Positions 46,671 through 55,873 are shown, numbered from the stretch's first letter. The stretch: DNA of 64,000 nt from Treponema sp. (GCA_024400915.1 JAKSLX010000001.1:223407-287406); one strand, 5' to 3'. Numbers and translations: made by a program. Notes: a model not told the origin generated them from the sequence alone.

Positions 46671-46859
46671 ATGAGCACAGGAATTTTTGACAATACAAAA
46701 TTATCTGCTGCAATTGATGGCGTTTATCACAGCCAGACATATCAGCGCACCCCTTGGCTTATTTTAGCTAATCAGAAAAATCAAAAGGATAATGGCGTTT
46801 TTGTTGAAATCAGGAGTAAAAACTATGAGAACCGTAACTTTTTCAAAGCCGGTTGTTGA
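46671..46859 (+). CDS. Small hypothetical protein upstream of XRE regulator
   Basis: 62 residues from the ATG at 46671, which has AGGAGTG in front; the earlier start at 46656 lacks one. Sequence MSTGIFDNTKLSAAIDGVYH continues with basic/Asn-rich segments. Its end overlaps the XRE gene by 35 bp in another frame. Function unknown; the coupling suggests they act together. Confidence 0.5.
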   Translation: MSTGIFDNTKLSAAIDGVYHSQTYQRTPWLILANQKNQKDNGVFVEIRSKNYENRNFFKAGC

Positions 46860-47154
46860 TCTTAAGGCAACAGGCAAATCAATCAAATCACTCAGAATCG
46901 AAAACGGATACACTGTTCGTGACATTCAGAATATTTTTGGATTTGAATATCCACAGGCCGTGTATTCTTGGGAACAGGGAAAAAACGTTCCTACAATCGA
47001 CAACTTGCTGGTGCTTTCCCGCTTGTTTGGTTCACCAATCGAAAAGATTGTTGTAACCCGCATGGTAGAAGTTGAAATTACCTGCAATTCAACCAAGATC
47101 GAGAAGCTCTGCAACAAGAACTGTGACGCTTGTAAGTATCAGCTGAGTGCCTAA
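46825..47154 (+). CDS. XRE-family HTH regulator
   Basis: 109 residues from the ATG at 46825 (AGGAGT ribosome-binding site). Helix-turn-helix around IKSLRIENGYTVRDIQNIFGFEYPQAVYSWEQGKNVPTIDNLLVLSRLFG, the standard XRE fold. A Cys-rich end (CNKNCDAC) may bind metal. Such HTH proteins are frequent on mobile and accessory DNA. It overlaps the small protein before it by 35 bp. Confidence 0.75.
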   Translation: MRTVTFSKPVVDLKATGKSIKSLRIENGYTVRDIQNIFGFEYPQAVYSWEQGKNVPTIDNLLVLSRLFGSPIEKIVVTRMVEVEITCNSTKIEKLCNKNCDACKYQLSA

Positions 47155-47279
47155 CCCACTTTTCAGTCTGCTAGCCTTCAACGGTTGGCAGACTGACTGA
47201 AAAACCTTCAGACATCATCACATCACCTTAATAACTAAAATTTCTGCAGAATCAAGTTAATCAATTTAAGTAAAGTTGA

Positions 47280-47285
47280 TATAAT
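47280..47285 (+). promoter_or_regulatory. -10 element six bases before the PilZ-like gene (leaderless)
   Basis: A perfect TATAAT followed by 6 nt and then the ATG at 47292, with TTAATC at the -35 position (17-bp spacing). No Shine-Dalgarno sequence. Same arrangement as at mnmA and hisA. Confidence 0.5.
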
Positions 47286-47291
47286 GTCCAT

Positions 47292-48284
47292 ATGACTTTC
47301 AGAGAAAATCCAGTTTTTGGTCGCAAGGTTTTTTTCATAGATCCTCCATACACAATAGAGCACAAGGTAATCGAGAAACTCAAGGAACAGGAATATGAAG
47401 TTTATATTCTGAAAGACTATACTTTTGCAAAATCAGTACTTCGAAACTTTGAAAATGCAATCTGCTTCATAAACATAAAGCAGCAGCTATCGCTAAAGGA
47501 ATGGTACAACTACATCAAGTCATTCCAGTACGATGACACATTGAAATCTGTTTTCCTCGGAATCATGGCATCAAAAGTTCCTGAATCTTCCATCGAAAAA
47601 TTCATCATGAACCTAAAGCTGCCTGGAGGATACATTGGACTTGATGGAATAACTCCGGAAGAAATCACAAAAAAAATCAGCGGCATTCTTGAAATCAACG
47701 GAGCAAAGGGAAAGAGAAAATACCTGAGTCTTACATGCAGCAAAGACGAAGCCTTGACCGGATACATTGCTCACGGAAACAAACTGTTTACAATGACCTT
47801 TGAAAACATCAGTTCCATCGGCATATCCTGTTTCCTTGATAATGACCTTTCTAAAATTCTTGTAAAAAATACCCTGCTCACCAACGTGAGCCTTTCTCTT
47901 GGAAGATGGAGTGTAATAACACAGTGCATTGTATACAGCATTAATGAAATGAACGGAAAGACAACGGCACTACTCCTGTTTGCCAAGGGAACTCCTAAAG
48001 AAACCAAGGATTCATTAAGAAAATACATCTATGACGTTCTTGATAAAAAGCTTCAACAGCTCATAAAAGGTTCCACAGAAGACAATGAAAACTATTTTAC
48101 CATGACATTCCCAAGCGATGGACAGGAAACACCTGACTACAATCCTCCAACGGAAGAAGATTCAGAAGTTGAAAATGCAGAACCTCTGGATGAAGAGGAA
48201 GACACAGGAAAGGCTGAAGAATCAGAAGCAAAAGCTCCTACAGAAATTACAGAGGAAGAAACTGAAACCAAACAACAATCTTGA
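47292..48284 (+). CDS. PilZ-like (c-di-GMP) domain protein with receiver-like N-terminus
   Basis: 330 residues. The first 130 look like a degenerate response-regulator receiver (KVFFIDPPYTIEHKVIEKLKEQEYEVYILKDY...) without a clear phospho-Asp. From about 140, KRKYLSLTCSKDEALTGYIAHGNKLFTMTFENIS and VKNTLLTNVSLSLGRW resemble PilZ-type beta segments, but the RxxxR motif is not recognisable. An acidic Glu/Thr tail (last 70 residues) follows. It stands back-to-back (tail to tail) with the GGDEF protein, which gives a plausible c-di-GMP context. The PilZ call is tentative. Confidence 0.5.
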   Translation: MTFRENPVFGRKVFFIDPPYTIEHKVIEKLKEQEYEVYILKDYTFAKSVLRNFENAICFINIKQQLSLKEWYNYIKSFQYDDTLKSVFLGIMASKVPESSIEKFIMNLKLPGGYIGLDGITPEEITKKISGILEINGAKGKRKYLSLTCSKDEALTGYIAHGNKLFTMTFENISSIGISCFLDNDLSKILVKNTLLTNVSLSLGRWSVITQCIVYSINEMNGKTTALLLFAKGTPKETKDSLRKYIYDVLDKKLQQLIKGSTEDNENYFTMTFPSDGQETPDYNPPTEEDSEVENAEPLDEEEDTGKAEESEAKAPTEITEEETETKQQS

Positions 48285-48290
48285 GGAATT

Positions 48291-50795
48291 TCAATTATCT
48301 TCAATTGAATGCACATTGTTGACATAGAGGAAAAGGCTCTGGGACTCTGGTTCATAATCTGGAGCGGGAATAATCTGCATCATTGCACGCTTGTATTCAT
48401 CTCCGTATTTTCTTCTGTAGAAAATCGTAAGATTCTTTTTCCCCGAACGGAAATAATCCTGCATGTACTTGATATCAGTTTTTTTCTTGTACCCATTAAG
48501 ATCCTCAGGATGAACCTGACCTGAAGTACCAAAATCAGAAAGCCAAGTAGAAATTCTGTCTGCAAAACCTTTTTCAACCGTCTGCTCGTCCATATCCATG
48601 TTTATGATCTGGTAGGAATCTTCCGTAAGATTGATTTTGAGAATCTTAGTATACATTGAGCATAGTGCCTTGTGGGCATCATTTTGCCCGCGGCGATCCA
48701 TTCCCGATTTTCTGTAATGCTCAGACTTGGCATCATACATTCTCTTGTCTGCAAGCTTCCACAAATCCATAAGAACATCTGTTTCTGCTTCGGCGCTAAA
48801 GGCTGCGCCAACGGAAATACATAGGGTATCGCTGTAAGTTCCCTTCCACGCTTTGCAGAGTTCATCAAGTTTAAGCTTTGCATTGCCAAAAGTTTCTTTG
48901 TCGGTTCTAAGAAGTGCAGAGTATTCATCACCACCTGTACGATAGATTTTACCGTACTTGCCAAAAGCCTCCTCAATCAGAGTGTAAGCGTCCTTTATGA
49001 GCTCATCTCCTGCGAGATGACCAAGATCATCGTTTACTTTCTTGAGACCGTTCAAATCCATGGAAACACAAACATATTTCTGATTCCTTGAATTTTCAAA
49101 AGCCATCACATCCTCTTCATAGGCGCGACGATTAAAGGCACCTGTCAGGGAATCCTTATATGCAAACTTGAAATACAGTTTTTCCTTCTGATTCTTTGAA
49201 ATGAATATTTCAACTGTGATGAGAGCAATAGCAAAGAAAATTGCGCATATGATAAAGACTAAAATTTGATGTCTCTTGATGAATTCCCTGATGGAATAAA
49301 CAGATTCATTTTCAAGATACTTGTAGGTAAAAGTCAAAGTATCCTTTGAATCAAGCGTATTCAACGCCCTGTCCAGAAGAGAAAGGACACCAAGGTTATG
49401 GGTGCTGACTCCAAAGCATTTTGTTGTACTTGCAGGCAATTCAATGTATTTTAGATTGATATATTTTGAATTGCGAAGCAGAACGCTTGCACGAAGCCCA
49501 CTCAAAATTGCGCATCCTGCGTCTCCACTGTTAACGGCATCAAGACATTCAGAAACACTGTCATACAGAATCATTCTGGAATCAGGCAAGTTTGTCTGAG
49601 CATAGTCATACTGAATCTGATTGTGTCGGTTGATTGCAATGGTCTCAGTAGTATTTTCATCAATTTTATCAAGATAAACAAGATTCATTGCAGAAGTAAT
49701 AACTTGCTTCGACTGGAACAAATCATTCTGTTCCATATAGTAGACATTGTTAGAAACAGGGAAAATCACATCTATATCGTGATTGTGGATTGCAGTAATC
49801 ATGTCTTCCGTGTTTTGGAAAGGCTGATATGTAATCTTGATTTCCTGGTTGGCCTTTATCTTTTTGAATCCAGCATCCATTGCATCTACAAGAATACCTG
49901 TGACATTTCCCTTACTGTCAGTTCCGCAATACGGAAGAAAATTATCCATGTATCCAACACGAAGAGTATTGTTATGATTATCAAGCCAATCATGTTCCGC
50001 AGGAGAAACCCTTACGGTTACAGCGCTGTTACTAAAATACTTTTCAGAAAGCTGATTCACATAGAAAGGATCGTTGCTATCCAGTTCCGACAAAGCCATA
50101 TTCAATTCTTTTAAAATGTCGGGCCTGTTTTTTGAAACGCAAAGGTACATGTTCACGCTAGCAATCTTTAGGAGAGGCTTGTTGAATCCACTTACGCTTA
50201 CAGAAGAACCTTCACCGATGAAGGCATCGATGTCACCTCGTTCAAGAGCAATGTCACGTTCATACACATCATTAAAAACCACTATTTCTGATTTTACGTT
50301 TCTTTCGGCAAGCCATGACACAATCGCATCCTGAAGCAATCCAGGGATGGTACCAATTCTTTTACCGCGGAGAGTTTCAGCATCACGGGTAATAGTAGTT
50401 TCCTTTGAACGAACAAAAAGGTAGTAGCTCTCATACCCCATGGGATAATCAGGATAATTCATATAGGAAAGGCGAGATTCAGAATAACCAAGCCCCGCAA
50501 GAAGATCCACTTCCCCCCTCAGAAATGCTGAATACACCTCCGCCCATGAACCGTAGACATATTCGTACTGCCATCCTGTCATGGAAGAAACTTTCTGAAG
50601 GTATTCGTAGGCATAACCTGATTTTACCGCACCATCCGAAGCCCCTTCCTGGAAAGCCTCGTTTTCATAGTAGCCTACCTTTATGTTTTTTCTTACAACA
50701 GTATGGATGTGATCCTTACCAAAAACAGATGTGGCCATGCAGAGCACTGAAAGCGATACAAAAATCAATCTAAAAAACGCAAAAGCTTTACGCAT
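48291..50795 (-). CDS. Periplasmic-sensing diguanylate cyclase (two SBP_3 domains + GGDEF)
   Basis: 834 residues. After a signal peptide are two bacterial solute-binding (SBP_bac_3, amino-acid-binding-like) domains (about 30-255 and 270-500), each with segments like VGYYENEAFQEG and LRVGYMDNFLPYCGT. A transmembrane helix (about 515-535) leads to a GGDEF domain. The catalytic motif reads YRTGGDEYSALLRT, which is an active form (GGDEF-type). A final region with VHPEDLNGYKKK is PAS-like but degenerate. Such proteins turn extracellular ligands into c-di-GMP signalling. Confidence 0.87.
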   Translation of the reverse strand: MRKAFAFFRLIFVSLSVLCMATSVFGKDHIHTVVRKNIKVGYYENEAFQEGASDGAVKSGYAYEYLQKVSSMTGWQYEYVYGSWAEVYSAFLRGEVDLLAGLGYSESRLSYMNYPDYPMGYESYYLFVRSKETTITRDAETLRGKRIGTIPGLLQDAIVSWLAERNVKSEIVVFNDVYERDIALERGDIDAFIGEGSSVSVSGFNKPLLKIASVNMYLCVSKNRPDILKELNMALSELDSNDPFYVNQLSEKYFSNSAVTVRVSPAEHDWLDNHNNTLRVGYMDNFLPYCGTDSKGNVTGILVDAMDAGFKKIKANQEIKITYQPFQNTEDMITAIHNHDIDVIFPVSNNVYYMEQNDLFQSKQVITSAMNLVYLDKIDENTTETIAINRHNQIQYDYAQTNLPDSRMILYDSVSECLDAVNSGDAGCAILSGLRASVLLRNSKYINLKYIELPASTTKCFGVSTHNLGVLSLLDRALNTLDSKDTLTFTYKYLENESVYSIREFIKRHQILVFIICAIFFAIALITVEIFISKNQKEKLYFKFAYKDSLTGAFNRRAYEEDVMAFENSRNQKYVCVSMDLNGLKKVNDDLGHLAGDELIKDAYTLIEEAFGKYGKIYRTGGDEYSALLRTDKETFGNAKLKLDELCKAWKGTYSDTLCISVGAAFSAEAETDVLMDLWKLADKRMYDAKSEHYRKSGMDRRGQNDAHKALCSMYTKILKINLTEDSYQIINMDMDEQTVEKGFADRISTWLSDFGTSGQVHPEDLNGYKKKTDIKYMQDYFRSGKKNLTIFYRRKYGDEYKRAMMQIIPAPDYEPESQSLFLYVNNVHSIEDN

Positions 50796-50951
50796 ATAAA
50801 AACCTCGTTTTTATCACCCTTCCATCTAAATTGTAATACTATTCCCCTACAAAAACAAATTTTGAACATTGATTTGTCTGAAAGGCCATGACGGATTTTT
50901 ACTTTCCCATTTTTAATATATGGAATATCATTGTCTTATTGGAGGAATAAA

Positions 50952-51389
50952 ATGAAAAAATCATTAGTTGTTGCATGTTCTGTATTGCTGGTTGCTACTG
51001 CAGGTCTTTGGGCCGCACCTAAGAAAAAGGCAAAGAAAGTTGAACTTCCTGCACCATATTACTTTGATATCGCAAGCATGGAAGAAAAAACAATTCCAAA
51101 TTTCAAAGGCGGCGAAGGTGAAGTCATCGCAAAAATGTACGCAGACAATCTGAACAGAATTCTTTACGGAAGACTTACACCAGGTTCAACAATAGGTTAC
51201 CACACCCACGACACAAGCAGCGAGATCGTTTATATTCTTGAAGGAACAGCAACCATCAAGTTGGATGACGAAAAGGAAGAAGTTCTTGGACCAGGACAGG
51301 TTCACTACTGTCCTAAGGGACATTCACACAGCACTGCAAACCTCGGCAAGAAAGACCTTGTTGTATTTACAGTAGTTACAGAACAGTAA
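50952..51389 (+). CDS. Secreted cupin-domain protein
   Basis: 145 residues from the ATG at 50952, which has TTGGAGGAATAAA in front. A signal peptide (VVACSVLLVATAGLWA) precedes a single cupin with the metal-binding motif HTHDTSSEIVYILEGTATI and GQVHYCPKGHSHSTANL. The His residues and Glu are intact. Short cupins bind small molecules or act as dioxygenases/isomerases; function here unknown. Two hairpins follow. Confidence 0.8.
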   Translation: MKKSLVVACSVLLVATAGLWAAPKKKAKKVELPAPYYFDIASMEEKTIPNFKGGEGEVIAKMYADNLNRILYGRLTPGSTIGYHTHDTSSEIVYILEGTATIKLDDEKEEVLGPGQVHYCPKGHSHSTANLGKKDLVVFTVVTEQ

Positions 51390-51433
51390 TCAATAGCAAG
51401 CAAATATCACTTGCAAAATTAAAACCCCAGTTG

Positions 51434-51464
51434 TGATATGTACCATGACCCTGGCGACATATCA
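51434..51464 (+). other. Stem-loop after the cupin gene
   Basis: TGATATGT (51434-51441) and ACATATCA (51457-51464) form an 8-bp stem around a 15-nt loop. It lies just before the terminator and has no T-run. Role unknown. Confidence 0.35.
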
Positions 51465-51479
51465 TGAACTAGGCCGAAC

Positions 51480-51509
51480 GAATAAATGGGGATGCATCCT
51501 CATTTATTC
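51480..51509 (+). terminator. Terminator for the cupin gene
   Basis: GAATAAATGGGGA and TCCTCATTTATTC pair over 13 bp (one G-T) around TGCA, followed by TGTTTTATTCT. A second hairpin follows at 51545-51570. Confidence 0.65.
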
Positions 51510-51544
51510 TGTTTTATTCTGAATTTGCATTTCCCTAAATAAAA

Positions 51545-51570
51545 AAAATCCAGCAACCCTGCTGGATTTT
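51545..51570. terminator. Second hairpin, probably a bidirectional terminator
   Basis: AAAATCCAGCA and TGCTGGATTTT (11 bp, 4-nt loop) with A/T flanks on both sides. It lies between the cupin gene and the minus-strand defence region, so it can stop transcription from either side. Confidence 0.7.
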
Positions 51571-51647
51571 CTCTGCACCATGCTTCCATCACTTACGCTA
51601 GCGCTTGACGTTATTAAAGTAACATTTCTCGTTGCGTTACGAAAATA

Positions 51648-51667
51648 TGGGCCATCTTGGATTTGAA
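51648..51667 (-). other. tRNA 3'-end-like fragment at the edge of the accessory region
   Basis: Read on the minus strand, TTCAAATCCAAGATGGCCCA resembles a T-loop (TTCAAAT), T-stem 3' strand and acceptor 3' strand of a tRNA. The matching T-stem 5' strand is absent, so this is not a whole tRNA. Such 3' fragments are common att-site remnants of integrated elements. The AT-rich region starts directly after it. Confidence 0.35.
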
Positions 51668-51883
51668 CGGCACATAAAATATTACTTACCGAAATTCAAT
51701 GATTTCTAGTGTTATTTTGTTTTCCAAAGAGCGAATTTGACGCTATTTATTGGAATTTCTCAGGTTGAATCCTAAAGTGACCTTCTTGTTTTTTATGAAG
51801 GTTGACCTTTGGGGTGACCTAAGTTGAGTATGATTATAGCATCAACAGGAGGTTTTTAATAGTAGATTCAAAACAACGCCAAA

Positions 51884-52828
51884 TTAGAATATGCATGTAG
51901 ATGCAATATCATTTATTTTATCAATTACCATTTGATATGTGATATTCTTCTCATCAATCAGATAATAGGTTCTGTTTTCATAATCATTTTTATAATAATC
52001 CGTTTCTGTATATTCCGCTACTAATTCTTTGATTGATTTTGGCTGATCAGGTTTTGTCGAATAACATTTCTCCAATGTAGTTCTATGTGCCCGAATCTGC
52101 TTTGCTAAAGATTTAAAATCATCATCAAAAGAGATCAGTTGAGACATCATATAAATGTCATATAAATGGCGCGAATGCTTTTCTACAGGATGTTCAGGAT
52201 CCAAAAAGTAATCACATAATGCATACACTTTATCTATGAATGTAATCTCCATTGGTTGAACATTCATCTTAAATTTATCAAACGGCTCTATACCAAGTTC
52301 CAATAATTTATCTTCAAGATTATTATCCCTTATAAACTTTGAAATATAACAGTCAACATCTAATTTTTTAGGATGTTCACAGGGAGACAAATAAGAAATT
52401 TCAATAGTTACTTTTGGATCCATTGCAGATTGTGAATAGTCTGCAATACATGGAGTTTCAAAATTAAAACGAGGAACAATACAATCCCCCTGAGCTTCTT
52501 TTGAATTGAAATTAGGAATTTTGAAATTATAAAATTTGGAAGTCGCTTCTATGACACCATGTTTTATTTTTTTACTTCTTTTATCTTTCTTAATCTCTTT
52601 TGTGAAAGTCAAATCAATATCTTCTGAAAATCTATGAATTACGTTATAGCATTTAGAAAGAGATGTTCCTCCCTTAAAAACAGCTTCTGGACATAACTCA
52701 CTGATTTTCTTTAGCAAGAGAAAAACATAGTAATCCTTTTCAATAATATCTTCTGTGTACGGAGAGTTTTCTTCTGCAACCTGTGTTAGCAATTCCCCAA
52801 AAACCTCATTGTTTTCATGTAACAACAT
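51884..52828 (-). CDS. AbiEii/AbiGii-family nucleotidyltransferase toxin
   Basis: 314 residues of the DUF1814/AbiEii nucleotidyltransferase family. The motifs FKGGTSLSKCY (about 52-61) and FSEDIDLTF (about 67-75) form the polymerase-beta-type catalytic core. It starts on the base after the antitoxin stop, and together they match a type IV (AbiE) toxin-antitoxin/abortive-infection system. AT-rich unlike the core genes. Confidence 0.85.
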   Translation of the reverse strand: MLLHENNEVFGELLTQVAEENSPYTEDIIEKDYYVFLLLKKISELCPEAVFKGGTSLSKCYNVIHRFSEDIDLTFTKEIKKDKRSKKIKHGVIEATSKFYNFKIPNFNSKEAQGDCIVPRFNFETPCIADYSQSAMDPKVTIEISYLSPCEHPKKLDVDCYISKFIRDNNLEDKLLELGIEPFDKFKMNVQPMEITFIDKVYALCDYFLDPEHPVEKHSRHLYDIYMMSQLISFDDDFKSLAKQIRAHRTTLEKCYSTKPDQPKSIKELVAEYTETDYYKNDYENRTYYLIDEKNITYQMVIDKINDIASTCIF

Positions 52829-53443
52829 TTATAGCCCCAAGTAATTTATGGTTTTCAATGCTCTGGAGTTAAAAGATCCAGCATATCTATATAAATCATC
52901 TCTAGTAATATTGTTAGATTTTGCGTAGTTCTTAACCTTTTCATCAGCGTCTTCTACTTCATGATCTATATATTTTGTATAGTTTTCAAGCAAGGACAAT
53001 AACTGCAAAATTTTGTAATTGGAATTATCTACTGCAACCTTTGGCCTTCTGATCTGAAAATTCCTTTTGTTCAGTTTGACTGTTCTGACAATTGCAGAAC
53101 TTTCATTTGTAATGATCTCTTTTACCATAGGAACCTGTAAAGAAATCCCAATCTGATTTGCAAATGTATATCCAGAATAATAACCAATAATATTGTTACC
53201 GTGTTTTATATATTTGGAAACAGCAACACTTTCTGTGGAAATAACAGGAGCCAAGCCTAAAATAGATTTCTTTGGAATAAAGAAAGTTCCGTTACCATGT
53301 TTTGCAAGCTTACCTTCTCTTACCAATCGGGAAACCTGATGACGGAGTGAATCTATACTGGAGGAGACTTTTATATCTTCGTAAAAAAAAGCCTCTCCCG
53401 GCTTAAAATTGCTTGTTATGTATGAATATAAAGATTCTCTCAT
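52829..53443 (-). CDS. AbiEi-family (DUF6088-like) antitoxin
   Basis: 204 residues from the ATG at 53443, chosen because AGGAG stands before it; the open frame further upstream lacks one. The N-terminal winged helix (SIDSLRHQVSRLVREGKLAKHGNGTFFIPKK) fits the AbiEi/DUF6088 antitoxins, which bind DNA and repress the operon. The rest is helical. A perfect palindrome covers its promoter. Directly abuts the AbiEii gene. Confidence 0.8.
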   Translation of the reverse strand: MRESLYSYITSNFKPGEAFFYEDIKVSSSIDSLRHQVSRLVREGKLAKHGNGTFFIPKKSILGLAPVISTESVAVSKYIKHGNNIIGYYSGYTFANQIGISLQVPMVKEIITNESSAIVRTVKLNKRNFQIRRPKVAVDNSNYKILQLLSLLENYTKYIDHEVEDADEKVKNYAKSNNITRDDLYRYAGSFNSRALKTINYLGL

Positions 53444-53456
53444 GGCTATACTCCTA

Positions 53457-53491
53457 GAATATATTATATTCATGTTTTTTAATAATTTCAA
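53457..53491 (-). promoter_or_regulatory. AbiE promoter with palindromic operator
   Basis: On the minus strand, TTGAAA (53491-53486), a 17-bp spacer and TATAAT (53468-53463). The -10 lies inside a perfect 15-nt palindrome GAATATATTATATTC (53457-53471). A related half-site ATGAATATAC lies 25-30 nt upstream. Fits autorepression by the antitoxin. Confidence 0.7.
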
Positions 53492-53769
53492 TTAAAATAT
53501 ATGAATATACTATTCTCCAGAAAATTCGGTCATTTTAGAATCCACTAATTCTTGTAAGCCTACAAGCTGAGATTTGATGAATGATTTTGCAAATTCAATT
53601 TCTTGAACTTCCTTTATGACATTTCTCTTAAGATGAAAGAAGATGATCTCTATTATGCTGCTTCTCCCAGCCAACCGTAGTGCTGAATGGCTCAAGAAAT
53701 ATTACATCTGGATATTCACAAATTTTAGGATGATGATGAAGGTGATTTTTTTCAGCCAGAATCTAATAA
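53492..53769 (-). other. AT-rich gap with decayed coding fragments
   Basis: No intact gene is visible between the AbiE promoter and repeat A. On the minus strand, a short frame reading PKICEYPDVIFLEPFSTTVGW then a stop hints at a protein fragment, but I cannot assign it. Probably debris of earlier insertions. Confidence 0.3.
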
Positions 53770-53973
53770 TTATTCATTCTGTTCAAAAATCAGTCCGGAA
53801 TCCTGATTATTCAACAAAGAAAATAAAACAGTTCCCTGAAGCTTTGCAAATGCAACATCCCGTGACAGATTATACTTGTTCATGAGATACTTTGTTAAAT
53901 CAACAACACACATTCCTATTGCTGTCTGTATTTTTATTTCAGGCAAATTCACGGTGTCCATCAGGATATTCAA
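53770..53973 (-). pseudogene. Truncated copy A of the small partner gene (ATPase module)
   Basis: Open frame of about 67 codons (initiation at a TTG or at an ATG a few codons later, MDTVNLPEIKIQ) overlapping the ATPase C-terminal extension in another frame. Sequence ...AIGMCVVDLTKYLMNKYNLSRDVAFAKLQGTVLFSLLNN ends at FEQNE with a stop. Copy B at 56007-56345 continues beyond that point (EYLFEALDIEL...), so copy A is shortened. No named family identified; predicted alpha-helical. Confidence 0.45.
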
Positions 53974-53992
53974 GATATGCCTTCTTTTTTTC
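53771..53992. repeat. 222-bp direct repeat, copy A
   Basis: Same length and orientation as copy B (56155-56376). By eye five mismatches in 222 positions, about 98% identity. It carries the last part of an ATPase gene plus the start of the small partner gene. Confidence 0.85.
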
Positions 53993-54025
53993 TAAATCAT
54001 AGCCAGCAATAGGAAGTCCTTTGAC
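53939..54025 (-). pseudogene. C-terminal extension of the ATPase cut off by a stop codon
   Basis: Directly after the ATPase TGA (54026-54028) the same frame stays open for 28 more codons: VKGLPIAGYDLEKKKAYLEYP ... ending HREFA and stop. Such a YPDGHREF-type ending also survives as a trace in copy B. It suggests that the TGA is a nonsense mutation in a longer ATPase. Confidence 0.5.
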
Positions 54026-55849
54026 TCAATATAATTCTTTCAGATATTCTTCTACGTTTTTATATTCTACGCCATTTTCTTCCATGTAGCTTTCACCTTT
54101 ATAGAGAACAGTTTTTGAATGAATAGTACCGTAGATTTTTTCTGTAAGTTCGAGCTTTTCTTTATTGATAAGATGCTGATACTGTTTTTCGAATCTTTCC
54201 TTTGAGTGTTTTACTTCAAAAATCTGGCAAGTCCCTGATTCAGAATCTGTAATTATCATATCAAATTCACCATCAGAAAACTGCAGCTTGAAGGCTTCCT
54301 TTTTGTTGTTCCATTTTTTTGAAAGCGATTTTCTGGTTTCCAGCATAACAATATCTTCAAGCATATGACCGATAACATCTTCTGAAATTTTTGTTGTAAT
54401 CAGATTTTTCAGTTTAATATCAAGACCATCTATTTGAGGATCTTTTAGCAATGAAAAAATTAAAGCCTGTGCCTGACAGTACCGCATTCCCGGCTGTGTA
54501 AAAATGTAATAATATTCAGTTGAATTAAGAGCCGGATTATCTGCATATCTTTGTTCAATATTAACTTTTTCAACCAAATCTAAAGATTTTAAATATTCTT
54601 TAATTTCTTCAATATGGACTGGTGTAATTCCAATTGACTGTTCTTCTTTTTCTTTGATTGAAAGAATTTGTTTTAGAGTTTCCAGAATTTGTGTTGTGTC
54701 AATCTCGTCTAATATCGTTGTTCGTTTTTCATCATTTTTTGCAGAACGAAGCTCCTGAGCAGCAGAACCAAAATCTCTGGACTTAAAAAGTCTTGTAATA
54801 ACTTTGACCGTAAAGTTGTGGTTGAGGTCTTCTATGATTCTGTTGATGGCATTTGTAAGTTCATCAGCTTCATACAGGGACTTCAGCTGCCGGAAATATC
54901 TGCCGTCTTTGAAACATTCAAGAGAATGCTGGATATTTGAACAGATTGCAGTATCGATATAGTAGCGTGTTGATTCATCATCTCTGAAAGAAGCGTCTTT
55001 TGCATTCAACTCTTTGCTGTCAAAGTCAATTTCTCCGGCTTTTAGAGTTCCTCCGTATCGTATATATTCATCAATATCGTTGATGCCAAGAAGCCTTGAA
55101 TGTTCTTTGAACGGAATATAAGTCGTGTGGACCATAACGGCACGGTCATAGAGTTCATCATTAATTGCAAAATGAAATCCAAGTGAATCTGCTCCTGAAA
55201 GTACGAATTTCATGCCCTGGGCAGCATACACATCAGAAAATAACGAAGACGAATCAATAAAATCATTTATGAGAGTAACTTCATCAATGAACAGATATTT
55301 ATAGCCTGTATCACGGAGTTGAATAATGTCTTTGTTGAGATTTGCAATAGTGTCTTTGGTACGGCATTTTATATAGGCTGTTTTTGAAAAATGTTCTTCG
55401 TCAAATTCAGAAATAAGCTGTTTTAGGAGTGTTGTTTTTCCAGTTCTTCTGAGTCCGTATACAACACAAACTTTGTCTTCTGTTTCTCCATAGACATATT
55501 TTTTTACAGTTTCATAACAGTCACGCTTTTGAAATTTTCTGGAAGGTTCTGCAAAATTCCTTAATGCTTGTCCTGTTGAACAGCTGGTTGAAAGGTTCAG
55601 AGAGGGATTTGCAATTTTTTTTGGTGTAGTTTTTACAGCAATTGTTTTTAACTGTTTTTCAAGCTGTTTTCGCAATTCAATTTGTTTTGAAACAAAATCA
55701 ACTTCTTCATCTGGGATGCGGATACTAAATTGTTCGCCATTATTTGTTCCCTGCCGGTAATAATAGACTTTCTTGTTTACGGTTCTATGAGTTACATATC
55801 CCTTTGGCAGTTCTGCAATCTGATTCTCAAGTTTTTCAATCTCTGTCAT
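54026..55849 (-). CDS. AAA_14-type ATPase with C-terminal PD-(D/E)XK-like domain
   Basis: 607 residues. After a helical N-terminus, Walker A is GLRRTGKTTLLKQL (about 137) and Walker B is YLFIDEV; SGADSLGFHFA and the VMVHTTYIPFKEH region match the AAA_14/DUF4143 ATPases. Toward the end, GEFDMIITDSESGTCQIFEVKHSKE fits a PD-(D/E)XK core (Asp, Glu-x-Lys), as in this family. It ends with a TGA that cuts off a further 28 in-frame codons. An 8-bp inverted repeat lies before its start. Flanked by two direct repeats. Biological role unknown, possibly an orphan defence or mobile ATPase. Confidence 0.72.
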   Translation of the reverse strand: MTEIEKLENQIAELPKGYVTHRTVNKKVYYYRQGTNNGEQFSIRIPDEEVDFVSKQIELRKQLEKQLKTIAVKTTPKKIANPSLNLSTSCSTGQALRNFAEPSRKFQKRDCYETVKKYVYGETEDKVCVVYGLRRTGKTTLLKQLISEFDEEHFSKTAYIKCRTKDTIANLNKDIIQLRDTGYKYLFIDEVTLINDFIDSSSLFSDVYAAQGMKFVLSGADSLGFHFAINDELYDRAVMVHTTYIPFKEHSRLLGINDIDEYIRYGGTLKAGEIDFDSKELNAKDASFRDDESTRYYIDTAICSNIQHSLECFKDGRYFRQLKSLYEADELTNAINRIIEDLNHNFTVKVITRLFKSRDFGSAAQELRSAKNDEKRTTILDEIDTTQILETLKQILSIKEKEEQSIGITPVHIEEIKEYLKSLDLVEKVNIEQRYADNPALNSTEYYYIFTQPGMRYCQAQALIFSLLKDPQIDGLDIKLKNLITTKISEDVIGHMLEDIVMLETRKSLSKKWNNKKEAFKLQFSDGEFDMIITDSESGTCQIFEVKHSKERFEKQYQHLINKEKLELTEKIYGTIHSKTVLYKGESYMEENGVEYKNVEEYLKELY

Positions 55850-55873
55850 AAATCCCTCGATCCTTCTATTTTA

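Noticed and set aside
51580..51700. A complete tRNA gene on the minus strand
   Set aside because: Only the 3' strand resembles a tRNA; the 5' T-stem strand, anticodon and D arms cannot be found, so only a fragment is listed.
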